Shown here in pieces: positions 36,899 to 48,669 of a stretch of 64,000 bases of DNA; within the stretch, counting starts at the first letter, position 1, and each line of letters begins with the position of its first letter. Source of the stretch: Terebella lapidaria (Eukaryota > Annelida > Polychaeta > Terebellida > Terebellidae). The position numbers and the translations under genes are program-made. The notes beneath the pieces were generated by a model. It was not told the origin of the DNA. It searched no databases and was given only the letters and a program-made list of their open reading frames with translations. The stretch spans positions 72,245,499 through 72,309,498 of the forward strand of contig OX424555.1 in NCBI GenBank assembly GCA_949152475.1, in the 5' to 3' direction.

Positions 36899-37619
36899 AT
36901 TCTCAATTTTTACAACTCATTGTTACACAAATTTAGGCTAATATTAGAATAAAATTGGGCAGGCAAAGTAGTACAAAAATGTATTTCCGATCTGGCCTGT
37001 AATGTGCACAAATATATTTATACATACATACAGGTTGATATTTCACTATATATACAAGTATAATATATCAACCGGATTTGATAAAATTTACAATTCACAC
37101 TATAAAAATAAACACAGTTTTAAGAGAAATTTCCGATACAAACAAGTTGTATAAGTACATAGAATGGGAAAACTGTACTCTGTCGCTCAAGCTAATATCA
37201 GGTGATGGGACGGGTCTCCTGTGAAAATGGAGTCTAAGGTCAAATTGAAGGTCATGATGATAATCAGCATATGTCATGTTCTAAGCTGTAAGGTCGATAA
37301 CAAGCGAGATATTAGCCATTTTGTGCACTGACCTTGAAAATATGGTCAAAGGTCGAGTTCAAGGTCATGAGCATATATTCAGCACATATCATTTCCTATA
37401 TACATGTAGGCACAATTGATTCTTAAGTTCTACAGTGATATAATAAGCAGAATATTGGTTATTTTGTACTGTGACCTTGAAAATTAGGTCATAAGTCAAA
37501 CTCAATATCTCGAGACTATTCAGCATACATCATTTCCTTACAATTGATTCCGAATCTTTACTCTCAATATTAAGTGAGAGAATAATGTGTCCCAGTATAA
37601 AGCCTAGGAGAATTCAGCA

Positions 37620-38214
37620 CTGGCGGATTTAAGGGGGGTGCACCCGGCGCAATTGAGTGTCATTAATGATCAGTTCTTTAAGTTATATGACATATGATAT
37701 GTAAAGTGACAATGAGTAGTTTTGGGATAAATAAATTTAAATACCAGCAATATTTACATGCATGTGTGGAATGAAAAATACTCAATCAGAGCCAGACAGA
37801 GCTGAGAATCAACCACAGACTATGAAAAAAGCTCTGGCTTCTGGGGCCCTTGAGCAGACCCCAGACCCCACGCTGTGTAAGCTACCACCTATCCACCTCA
37901 CTTCGCTCGGTCGCATGATTCCTCATAACTAAGATAATTATATCTCATCTTTATTATTAAATGATTGACCAATTCAATGTCTGGTGCATAAGAACCTCAG
38001 AACAGCCTTAGAATGGTAGGACTATTAGACCTTCCTTTCTTTGAAAATCTATCCTTCATTTACAACAGAAGTAAGCAGACTTCTAAAGTAAAATTCTACT
38101 TATTGATTTCACAAGGTACAGTTGTAAAACACATCTTAGAAAACATCTCAGAGACACTCAATTCCAAAAATTTCTCGGGGCGCTTACGGCGCTTACGGTT
38201 TACAATCCGCCAAT
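37620..38214. mobile_element. hAT-like non-autonomous element, 595 bp, nested
   Basis: The ends CTGGCGGATT and AATCCGCCAAT are inverted. The flanks ATTCAGCA (37612-37619) and GTTTAGCA (38215-38222) are 6/8 identical, consistent with an aged 8-bp duplication. The AGGTCA-type copy at 51494 lacks this insert at the matching place (near 52510), which supports the boundaries. Confidence 0.65.
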
Positions 38215-38519
38215 GTTTAGCATCTAGGAATGTTCCATTTGGGCCAAATTTGAACCAAAATGACCAACTTCGAGCGATTCAAGGGCAACAACACTTACAC
38301 ATGTAACCGTCACAGAGGTATATATGGGGAATCATTTGAAGCGAAAGAAAATCTTCTAGGCATTTTCGTGCAAACATTTTAGAAAGATTCGACCAAAAAC
38401 TTTAAATATAACAAAAAGTTGTTGACGACAGACGGACGGCCGACGGACTGACGCCGCACAACACAGGATCGATAAAGCTCCATAGCCATACGGCATAGCG
38501 GAGCTAAAAAGTCGAATGC

Positions 38520-39008
38520 TCCTTTAACACGCTTGATGAACCCCTTCTGACATTAAATTTGACCTTGAATTTGACCTCACATGACCTTGAATGGTAATTC
38601 TGATTCCAAGCACTGATTTCAGTCCAAAATGAAATACTAGTAAGTAATTTGACTTCTACATACTAGACGGCTGCAGATGAAGCTTAGTTTTGTATTATGA
38701 ATGTATAGGAAGTCGTATATATGCGGATATTTTGGTAATCTTGAAGTATCTAAGATGACCTTGGGTGGTAAATCCACCCTGAAATGTGAAAATGAACTCT
38801 GCATACGAAACCGCTGTGGATAAAGCTTAGGTTTGTATTTTGAACATATTGGAAGTCGCGGATCAATTGTGGACATATATATAGGAAATTATATACGCCG
38901 AATATTCTGATGACTTTTGACTTCTCGAGGTCAGAGCACAAAATGATTAGTATGTCGCTTATTATCCACTTTAGAGTTTTAGAATCAAATGTGCACATAT
39001 AGGATATA
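38520..39008 (-). repeat. AGGTCA satellite units, inverted orientation
   Basis: CTTGAATTTGACCT, GATGACCTTGG and CGAGGTCAGAGCACAAAATG with CACATATAGGA are units of the same family as 51240-52500 but reversed. The Ty3/gypsy element inserted into the last unit. Confidence 0.7.
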
Positions 39009-39737
39009 TGTAAAGTTATTGACTATCGTCCGCTCTTCGGGATCCTCGAGGATAGTCCTCTCACCACGAGTCCTTGCGGACGCGCATCCGCTATTCCGGA
39101 TCCTTGCGGCGGCGCCGCTCACCGGAGGTCACTGCGGACATGGTAACCACTCTATCATTAACGGTAACCAGGTAACAGCCCACCCGACACTCCCAGGCCT
39201 ACGGACACCGTTCAGAAACTGGTTCATCACCACGGTGTTAACTGGAGGGGCCTGGCGAGCCGCGGTCTGCCTCGGGGACGGAACCCCGTACAGTCCGACA
39301 TGCTGGCCAGAGCCTATGTCACACGTCCCGGGAAGGGAGAGAACTGGCGATCCACAGGGCTTGCGCCCCCGAGTCAGCAACTTGTCTCTCCCAGCCCGGG
39401 CATGGAAATCGTCCCCAGGGCTCTAGGAGCCCACTACTCGCAACTAGGGAACACAAAGCTCATGGCGAGCCTCGTGTGCGTCCCAGTTACTCTCTCTCGG
39501 ACAATCTCCTCGATCGAGTCGCTTCCAGTGTATATATAATACACCACAAGCTGTAGGACGCACGCGAGGTATAATCAAACCATTGTTATAGTTTACTGGA
39601 GCGTAAATTACAATGCGTTGCCGTGGCAACGCACGCTCGAACGGAGCGTGTCAAAACAAGGCCAAGAACGAAAAGGCCACATAAATGGCATGTATGTTTA
39701 CAATCACCTGCCGCGTGCTTAGGGCAAAATCGCCACA
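39009..39737 (-). repeat. 3' LTR of the Ty3/gypsy element, 729 bp
   Basis: Near-identical to 49877-50611. On the plus strand it reads TGTAAAGTTATTGACTATCG at its start and AAAATCGCCACA at its end. A TATATATAATAC stretch near 39531 could be a TATA-type signal. Confidence 0.93.
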
Positions 39738-40337
39738 TTACCCCCTTCTTACAATGTTGGTCCCCAACATGTTCCGCCCGCGCCCAAAACAGCCAAAACC
39801 CGACGAAGGCTTCGCATGGCGGGGTCCGGAAGAAGGCAAGATGGCAACGCCCGGAAGTCACGGCGCAAAACACCAGGACTTTAAGAGTCCCTTTTGGAAG
39901 AATGGGGAACTACCCCCGGACTTACGGAGTGAACTATAACGCGCTTTGTAATTTTGACTAAACCCTCATAAACAAGCTAAAATTTTGACCGAGGTGGTCC
40001 AAAACCGTGTGATGACCTTAGAAGGTCATCCGTTATAAAAGGACGGTGTGTCGAGTCTTTGGAATATCTTTAAGGTTAAACTTTAAATTTAGAAATTTTG
40101 TAAAACGACACACCGAGTGATCAAAAGTGATAGTACCTCTAAAAATGTTGCCGACCGCCCTGCCGGCCGGCTCCTCAGATCCGCAGAACGGGTCTGAGGC
40201 AGGGCGGAGCCGCGGGAGCGACTCCGGCACGCCGCCGCACAAGTGCGGTGACGAGGCTAGCACCCTAGCCTTCCTCCGCCGTCATCGGCTCCTCATCCGT
40301 GCCGCCTGTCTTGGGGTTTGGCGGCGGTGACGAGTCC

Positions 40338-42845
40338 CTACGCTGCGGAAGCAGCGGAGCCGGCAGTGAAAGCCAGCTGCACGGGCGGATGAGGCAGGCC
40401 CGGTGGCGCTTGCAGGGGCTTATGCGGTGAGCCCTGCAATCCGGGTCCTGACGGAGCCATCACGACGGAGGCCGGTAGAGACGTAGCGCCGAGGTCTGCA
40501 ATGGCGCGGAACATCTCTACCGTATCGCGGGTGCGCTGAGGACCGGCCGTGCGTTTTCCCCACACCTGGACTAGGTATGGGTAGATGGCCAGCTCCAAAG
40601 CAGCATGCGCCCGCTGGAGAGCCGCCTGGTTCAGGGCGGACGACTCGGGGTCATCGACGCCCTGGTGTAGGCGAGTCCGAGCGGCCTCGGCTTCGTCAAG
40701 ACGCCGCTCAATGACGGCCGACAAAGTCCGGTAGCTCTCTAGGCTCCGCCGGGTGCCTTCCATGAGGCCCTGGTCGTATGCGAGGTCGCATGCGACACGG
40801 GAGGCCTCGGCGCGGCACCGGCTGAACCGGTCCAGAGAGCTGTCCATCTCCGCCACAAGGTACTCCGCCGCTCGAGTGAGCCGACCGCGCTGGGGGTGAT
40901 CCCAGGGGTGCTCTTCTCGAGCGCGGACCAACGCGGCTACACCTGCGGACCCCAAGTCACGAATGGCTCGGGGCACTGGCAGGTTCACCAACGCTGGGTC
41001 ACCGGAGATCCGGTCCAAACCGCCTGGCCTACAGACTCGCGCAAATTCTCGTACACACTAGCGGTCGTGGGACCGAGCCTCCGGCGTACGTCCGCCGTGG
41101 CGTCGAGGGGATCCAGGTCCAGGGAGGCGGTGCTTTGCCATCCCGCGGACGTCCCCTCAACTACCAACGAGGACGCGGACGCCGACCTCGAGAGAGGTAC
41201 CGCACGTCCGCTACTGCTTGCGACCGAGGGAGTCACACGTGGGGTCCTTGGCCGGACCGCCGACGTGGTACTCGAGGAGGCGGAGGTGTCTGCCACCACC
41301 CGTCCCTCAGACGGACCCGCGGGTACCGTCACCTCGAGCAAGCCCGGGAAATCCTCCTGAGTCAGCGCACCCGGGGACTGCAGGGTCGTCTTCCCGGTCG
41401 GAGTTGTTCCAGCGGACGAACCCTTCCCCTGAGTCCTTGGCGGGGGGCGCGGGTTAGGAGAAGCCACTCGTGTCTTGGCCGCGATCTGCGGCATCTCCGA
41501 CATGACCATGGTCACCCGGTGCCGTTCTTCCACTGCCTGGGTTGCCGGCGGTTGACGGACAGCCTCTGCTGCTGTCCGGGCGGCTTCCGCCGCCTGATAC
41601 TCCGCCGCAGTCTGGCCCATTGAAGCCGTCAGGCGAGCTGTGTAGCTCGAGCCCGCGGACACGACGCCAGACTCTTTCCAGGCATCGTCCATGATGCGCT
41701 GTGCAAAGCGCCACGGACCCCAGTGGAAAAACCGGTTCTTCACCGTTCCTGACGTGGTCATGAACGACGCCAACCCTGGTGGAATGTATCCATAATTGAA
41801 TACAGGCCCCGCTTCATCACCAACGATGTGAAGTCCCTCACCACAGTGTGCGCCCGCGCGGTGAGTGTTCAGGGCCTCCAAACTGGGAAAATATCGTTGT
41901 TGAGGCTTACTGGAGTAACACCTCTTACACACGAACATTTTCATCCAGGGGTAGTGGTACCCCGCAACATGTCGACTCAGGTGGTCGTAGGAAGGATACC
42001 TACGATCCCGGTTGAGCGCTTGATGCGGGTCCTCATACCCGTCCAGGGATTCCGGACAGAGGAGGCATGTTACCCCGTCCTCTGTCTCGGGCGGCAGCCC
42101 GACACGCTCCTCGTCCGTGAGTGGACGAGGCCGTGTAAAAGGCGTGTCGGCCGCCGCACCGGCGTCCGCTGTGCGGCGCCCCTGCGGAACCCTGCCATAA
42201 CGCGGGAGGAACATGTGTCCCTGACGGATCCCAGGGAGTTTGGGGCCCATCTCGGCCCGCAGCCTCTGGATAGAGGGCTGCTCCGAGGACGGCCGCTTCT
42301 TCTTGGCCGCCCCCGAACGATTCTCCGACCTGGGTTGTCGGGGCACACTCTTCCCACGTTGGGTCGCGGTCCTTTGTTGCGACGCAACAAAAGCCCGACG
42401 TCCCGATTCCAGTGCGGCATCAGACAGGTTAACCCCGTCTTGCTCCGCACGCTTCCGGAGGAGTTCTAAACGCAGATCTCCTTCCTTCGGCCCGGGACGC
42501 CCCTGATCCACTGGACTGGACCCCACCTCCGCAGCTCCGGTAGGTCTTTTATTACCGGAGGAAGAAGAGGAGGAGGTTCCTTTCGGTGCCTGGATAGGCA
42601 CCCGCTTACTGGAACCTCCTGCGCCCTGGCCGGATCCTTCGGAGGCGCCGCCCGCACCAGATCCCGAGGGATTAGGCGCCTTGGCGTCTCCGGGTTTGGC
42701 GGAGGACCCGGACTGGCCGCCCGGCTTAGGCGCCAGCGGCTTGGGTCCTCCGGACTGCGATCCGGGTTTAGGCGGGGGACCGCCGGACTTCTTCTTCCGG
42801 TGGGTCCGCTTCTTCTTCTTCTTCTTCGGAGGCGGGGATACTTCA
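40338..42845 (-). other. extra ORF region of the Ty3/gypsy fossil, 3' of integrase
   Basis: Beyond the integrase there is a long open stretch (538 codons from an ATG at 42601, open further up to about 42845) and a second frame of 226 codons at 41018-40338. The main frame starts with a lysine-rich KKKKKKRTHRKKK segment and P/S-rich sequence, then two C2H2-like units (CLLCPESLDG...H..H and CKRCYSSKPQ...H..H). After that it is A/S/T-rich. It has no membrane span or signal peptide, so it is not an envelope. A splice-acceptor-like site near its upper end suggests expression from a spliced message, as known for some LTR elements. Function unknown. Confidence 0.6.
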
Positions 42846-44160
42846 GTAATTAACAGCAGTCATTAGCAATAGCTTTCGCACTGGCGATCAATGACGTGAA
42901 GTTAATCACCCTCGCAGGTTAAAGATTGTATACAATGTATCAAAAGCCAAACTACTTGTGGGTGTTACGATTATGTCACCCTATCAGCAGCGATAAATAA
43001 AAATTTAACATCGCCCAAGCAGCAATGGAAATAAATCCACCACCACTTGCATGCTTTTCATAGATCACGGCATACAGCCTTTGATACAATGTACACAATC
43101 TCCTACACCCCTCTTGCGAAAGCAGAAATCTCCCGATTTCTTACTCTCTATTGCACCAGGGAAAAGAGATATATCACTAAACTTTCTCATATATTTGGTA
43201 AATGAGTAGGAATAGCATTTCCACGGGAACACGCGCACACTTGTGGCTTATAATCCACCCATAAATAATAAATGAGATGGAAAATAAACAAAATCACTCC
43301 CCATAGCCGCTGGCACGCTTACAAGGCGATCGGACATACCCATGACGTCTGGACAGACAATCGGGCGCCCTATGGGCGTTTGCAAAGCGCCCACTAGCAA
43401 CCCCGACGTACTGCCCGGCCGCGGAGCGGTGCCCGGTCCAGCCCAGAGCCTCCTCAAACGACTACCGGAGTGCGGAGCCAATAGATTAGACGTAGAGCCG
43501 GCATGGGCCATAACCTCAATGGTTAGGGGGCGAACCCTTCATACCGGCGCCCAATCTAGAGGCGCCCAAAGATGATGAAAGCAATAGCCGGCGGACGTCC
43601 GGAGCTGCCCGCGGACGGAGTCCAGGCCGGACGCCTACCATAGAACGTCGTATTGCCCTTATCCAATGTATATGAAATTGGAATTAAAAGCCACCACAAG
43701 TGTTGCGCATGTAGTATACGACCCCCTTCTTAGAAGGAGGCCGGGGTTCCGGTCATTCCGGCCGGACCGCGTATTGTAAGGTACGATCCGGACGAGAATG
43801 AGCGTCACCCGCTACCGCGGCTGGTCCGCACACGCGGACTTAACAACCGCTCCATTATCATAATGGATAGTCGGTTTCCTGCCGTTAGAAACCTTACTAT
43901 AACCTTAATTATAGTAATGGCTCACGGGGGATAACTACACCGAAGTGCGTCATCTTAAAGCGTCGCGGACGCCGGACTACGAGAGGGCGGATGCGGAGCG
44001 GCGGCGTTACTACATGAAAGTATCCGCGGACCTCAACTCCGAAGATAGCCACAAAGTAGCCACCCGCGGAGGTAAGTCGTGCGGACTCTCACGGAACGAC
44101 CTAAAACCCGTCCTTGGTGTGATAGACGGGTACCGCAGACGCATCCGCATGGGCGGAAGG
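42846..44160. other. internal non-coding part of the Ty3/gypsy fossil
   Basis: Between the integrase end and the extra ORF. About 42850-43260 is AT-rich compared with the GC-rich rest of the element, as might be expected for an intron or an older insert. No coding region is recognised. Confidence 0.45.
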
Positions 44161-46062
44161 TTATTCCCACCCATATCGGGCTGGCGCACGTGGTTTCCGG
44201 CGTGGCCGCCCGTCATCCGCAGGTACTGGAGGGAGTGGGGGTACCTGCGGATCGCCGTCATCTGGCTGATAGCCACCCAGTCCATCATCTGACGGGTCAG
44301 AGAGGTCCGGGAGGCCCACCATACGGCGCACACGCTCGTCCGGAGTCCGCGGATGCTGACCGGACGGATCCCATACGGGAGCATCATCCGGTTCCGCATC
44401 TTGAACGAGCGGATCCATGACAAGCGGGCCCTCGTACTTCTTCAGATTATCGATATGGACAACCAGAACCCTGTCCGGATCGGAATCCCTCCGGATCCGG
44501 TAGTCCACATCTGTCACCTGTTTCAGTACCGTAAACGGGCCTATCCACGGCTTAGCAAATTTATTACCTTGCTTAAGCGGCGGATAATAGTAGCGCACCT
44601 TGTCGCCTTCCGCAAAAGCTGGCCTACCCTTAGCATGGGCGTCATAGCCTCGCTTCTGCCGGATGGCAGACTTGTCCAGGCGCGCGCGCGCGAAATCATG
44701 GGCGTTCGCCAGGGCGCGGCGAATCCACTCCACGTACTCCGGACCGCACTGGGGTACTGCGCCGGTCTCTGCCGCAGTTGGATACATTATATCTACGGGC
44801 AAATTTAGCTCCCGGCCGTACAACATCGCGTGCGGAGTAACTCCGGTCGAAGAGTGGACCGACGACCTGTACGCCATTAAGACATACGGGAGGTGGTCAT
44901 CCCAATCATTCGTACGATCATTCACAAAGGCCGCCAGCATATTGAGGACCGATCGATTAAAGCGTTCGACCTGGCCATCAGACTGGGGCCTGTAGGGGGT
45001 GGTCCGCACCTTGGTACTGCCTAGCATCTGTGCTAGGTTTCGGAACATGTTGCTCTCAAATTGCTTGCCCTGATCCGAATGTACCTGTTTAGGTACCCCA
45101 TGGTACACCACCCATCTATTTACCAGCAACCGAGCTACCTCGTCCGCAGTCTGGCGGCGCAGTGGGTAGGCATCGGTATATTTGGTAAAATAGTCGGAAA
45201 TCACCAGGATGTACCGGAAACCGCGCGGGGTGACCCGGTGGGTATCCAGTATATCCAAAGCTATCCAATCGAATGGCGCGCCCGCCTTAACCGTGGTTAA
45301 GGGGTGGCGGCCAGGAGTCGGAACTCCTTTGCGAGCTTGACACCGAGGGCAGGCTGCGCACCACCGTTGCACGTCCAAGCTGCTACCAGGCCAATGAAAG
45401 CGCTGTTGTAGCCTATGGAAAGTCCTCCGGATTCCCAAGTGACCGGTCACCCGGAGGTCATGCAACTGGTGGAGTACTTCTTTCCGCAGCTCCGCCGGAA
45501 GCACCAACTGCCATATTGGAGGCAGTGGAGTCGGTGGCTCATAGCGCCGGTATAAGAGGCCATCCCTCAAGGAGAGTCTTTCCCACTGGGATACTAGAGA
45601 CAAAGTCTCCTCCCTGTAGGTCTTCCGCTCATCCTTAGAGGGCTTCTGGCCGGCCTCAAGGGTTGTCATTACCGGTGCCAGAGCACTATCAGCTCTCTGC
45701 GTCGCAGCTATCTGCGCCGGAGAGTAGCCACCCAAGTAATTAGGCTCCTCATCCGTCGCATCCTGCTGCGCCGCAGCGGCCATCACCACAGGGGGCAAGG
45801 ACCGCTCATACTCAGACTCTCCAGAGGACGAGGGTACCCACGAGGAGTACACCGCCGGACTCGAGGAGGACTCGCTGGAGCTGAGCCGCACCTCCGCTTC
45901 ATATGCAGGACGCCCCCGCCGATAACGGCGGGTTCTCGCGCGGAGATGAGCCCTAAACGCTCCGGCCGCCGTGTTGTTAGAGGGGGCGGCAGCCTGCAGT
46001 CTTCCCGGAACGTCCAATTCCGAGTCTGAGGACGAATCCGCGGCTTGCTGGAATGGCGACAT
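44161..46062 (-). other. integrase region of the Ty3/gypsy fossil
   Basis: A long frame with the zinc-binding HHCC module (HLGIRRTFHRLQQRFHWPG, CAACPRC), then the DDE core (FDWIALDILDT, VHSDQGKQFESNMF, PYRPQSDGQVERFNRSV) and a C-terminal PFTVLKQVTDVDYRI domain. This layout is diagnostic of Ty3/gypsy integrases. It is named here as a part of the fossil only. Confidence 0.88.
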
Positions 46063-46561
46063 CCCTGCACAGCCCGGATTCTTGCGTGTCCTCTCCCATC
46101 CGGAGTTCGCCAGCGCTAAAGTTGGCGGTCACCCGGTGGACCCGTAGGAAATTCATCCCAATAATCCCGGCCACTCCGATATCCGCAACGATTGCCTCTG
46201 TCAGATACACCTTGTCCCCAAGGGTAATAGGCAGATCGATGATGCCATGGATACGGATGCGGTTGTCTCCTGCTCCGTAGAGCTTGTATGGTCCGGGATC
46301 CCGCAACTCAAGGCTGCGGAGCACGGGCTCCTTCTTAAACGTTCCTGCGGCAATGAGGGTCACCTCCGAGCCAGAGTCCACGAGGAACCGGACCGGCTCC
46401 CGTTCGAAGGACAGGGGCAGGTACCAGCAGGGGTCCCTCACCAGCGCGCAGGTAGGGCGATACCGTTCGCACGCGCTGGGCTCATCTACGGAGTCCTCGC
46501 CATCCGCCTCAGCCGCGGAGGAGCTAGACTGATCTCCAAGGACTACTTCCGGAGAAGTCAT
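45977..46561 (-). other. aspartic protease region of the Ty3/gypsy fossil
   Basis: The retropepsin signature FLVDSGSEVTLIAAG and the later GIIGMNFL block identify the protease. It is preceded on the element strand by gag. Confidence 0.85.
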
Positions 46562-48072
46562 ATCAACTTGGGGTTCGTCCTGCTCATCAGCGGGTGGGGC
46601 GGCAGTCTATTGCCTCCTCCATCGATCGCTTTTCATGGGTGGCCAGTCCGTATGCTAAGTGGTAAGGCTGGCCATCGATGAACTGATCGATCAGCATCGT
46701 TTCAAACCGTCTGGAGTCCATGTCCGGAAAAGCTCTCCGGCCGAGTATGCGCAGGTTAAACGCATAGTCTGTCACGGACTCAGTCGGTTGGCGGGTACGC
46801 GCCTTGAACTCTCGTTCAGACTGCCGCCGATTGGTCGTCGGCGTGAACAGCAGGCGAAGTTGACGGGCAACCTCGCCGAAAGTCACTGTTCCCACCGGCA
46901 GACACGGCATCACGCGGAGAGCTTTTCCTTCTAAGCTCCCCGCGAGGACATGTCCAGCTTCATGCTGGGACCATCCTTCGTACACGGCGGTACGCCACAC
47001 TTGGAGTAAATAGTCCTCCAAGTCGGCGTTATCCCCGTTGAACCGTTTCCGCCACGACGAGTGGTCGGGCCCGTCATCGCGTTTGTTACGCGTCCGACGT
47101 GCGGTCCCGGCTCCGGGGTCGTCCGTGTACAGCGGCAAGTTCCGCGAGCTACCCGCGCCTGCGGCGGAGTCTGCCGGAGCAAACATCGACGCCGCGGACA
47201 TAGGAGCAGGAAAGCTCACGTTTGCCGCCGGGGTCATTCCCGCTAAAAACCCACTCTGGCTAGGTGCGGACGGGGCTCCCATCGAACCTACTGGGTAGGC
47301 TCCAGAAGGGGCGGCAAAGCTTGGGGCCGAAGCCGCCTGTTGCCACTGCCCGTCCGACACACTGTACGCGCCAGGGTGAGTAGACCACGCGGCTTGCGCT
47401 CCAACCGTCGGAACGGTCGACGCGGTCGCCAACGCGGTGCCTCCGAGCCGCGGAGCAGGCAGGCATGGGGTAATCGTATTCAGTATTCGTATTCGAATAC
47501 ATTCGAATACACTTTTTTCTGTATTCGTATTCGTATTCGAATACTTTGCAAGAGAATTCAGAGTATTCGTATTCGAATACTTTGGCAAAGTATTCATATT
47601 CATGAATACTTTATATGAATACTTAAGTATATTTGTATTTTTTTTGCTTGGAATTCAAATCTAGCAATTACAACCAATTGTTGTACCTGTACAGCTGTAT
47701 AATCATGGTTTCACCACTAGACTGATAATTATGGCCAATAAAGACAACTTCCTGGCACTGTGTGTACATAAGTCAGCCATTTGTTGTGTTAGCAGAGCCA
47801 GAAACTACATGTGTGGAGTATGTTCAATTGATAATATCAGGAATCCAGGATACCATGCAGCAGCAGCTTCCTTCCAGCTGTGTACTGGACAACACAATTG
47901 GTGTAGTTCCTGGTAGTCTGTTACTACATGAATCAAGCCTGTTAGTCCCATACATGTGTGGCTTACCATTGTGCATTGATTGTTTGGTTCAGATGTTTTG
48001 AGTTTAGTCAAAACAGGGTGGTAAGTGATTATGCAATATCGGTGTGGCAACAGAACTCGTGTGTGTGTGTGG

Positions 48073-48086
48073 GAGGGGGGGGGGGG
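48073..48086. repeat. G homopolymer run after a GT repeat
   Basis: A GTGTGTGTGTGG stretch followed by a run of G, inside the hAT element. Confidence 0.85.
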
Positions 48087-48101
48087 ACGGAGAGAATGCA
48101 T

Positions 48102-48193
48102 GTGATCTGGATTGGATAAAAATATTGTGAAAGTGGGAAAGGACCGTATGGTGATCTGGATTGGATAAAAATATTGTGACAGTGGGAAATGAC
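48102..48193. repeat. tandem duplication, period 49 bp
   Basis: GTGATCTGGATTGGATAAAA begins at 48102 and again at 48151; the two copies differ at few positions. It lies inside the hAT element. Confidence 0.88.
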
Positions 48194-48284
48194 TGATATC
48201 ACATGTATAAAGACAGGCTTAGTAACTCTTGCTCTCCATCACATGGAATTTATCAGTGATCAAGGTTGTCTTGCTGAATGCACC

Positions 48285-48434
48285 ATGGCCACAAAGACTG
48301 CTGTTTTTAGTCATTTCGATATCCCGGAAAATCGTGAAAACAAGTACAAGGCAAAGTGTAAATAATGTGAGCTATCCATTTCATCAACAGGCAAGACAAC
48401 ATCAAACCTCTTGCTACATGTATGCCTGTATTCT
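48285..48434 (+). pseudogene. BED-type zinc finger remnant of a hAT transposase
   Basis: From the ATG at 48285 the frame reads MATKTAVFSHFDIPENREN, then KYKAKCK, a stop (TAA at 48363), then CELSISSTGKTTSNLLLHV. The C-x2-C spacing, GKTTSNLLLH block and N-terminal location are those of the BED finger that begins hAT transposases. The rest of the transposase is missing, so the element is non-autonomous. Confidence 0.7.
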
Positions 48435-48542
48435 GTATGTGCCCTAGGGCAAATACAGAATTTTTACGTTTTTTGACGTTTTTCCTGACACATGCATAGG
48501 ATATAGGTAATAACGTTATTGTCAAATAATACATATATTACA

Positions 48543-48669
48543 CCATGGTTTGATTTATATTGGCCGTTCGTATGGGCCCTGACAAGATGTATGATCCCTC
48601 GGGCCTACCGGCCTTCGGGCATACATCTTGTCAGGGCCCATACACGGGCCAATATAAAACAAACCATGG
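48543..48669. mobile_element. near-perfect palindrome nested in the hAT element, 127 bp
   Basis: Starts CCATGGTTTG and ends CAAACCATGG. Inside, GGGCCCTGACAAGATGTAT pairs with ATACATCTTGTCAGGGCCC around a short loop containing GGGCCTACCGGCC. It could be a tiny foldback transposon or a hairpin generated within the host element. Confidence 0.8.

Larger units (their letters stand above)
36741..38510. mobile_element. AGGTCA-type element, degenerate composite copy
   Basis: It begins with TGTTACGGGACAATGTT, like the TIR of the copies at 51494 and 58795. Satellite units with GACCTTGAAAAT-AGGTCA and CAAGGTCATGA follow (about 36780-37620). The right part (TTTGGGCCAAATTTGAACC, TTCGAGCGATTCAAGGGCAA, GACGGACGG) matches 52530-52860. 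The last bases differ from the other copies, so the right terminus is uncertain. A hAT-like element (37620-38214) is nested in it. Confidence 0.6.

Noticed and set aside
40896-42469. Plus-strand frames of 150-213 codons in the GC-rich part of the Ty3/gypsy fossil
   Set aside because: They are shadows of the minus-strand extra ORF in GC-rich sequence and match no family.
40338-42845. Retroviral-type envelope gene
   Set aside because: No signal peptide, membrane span, cysteine pattern or furin site is visible. The region is basic, Ala/Ser-rich and has C2H2-like fingers.
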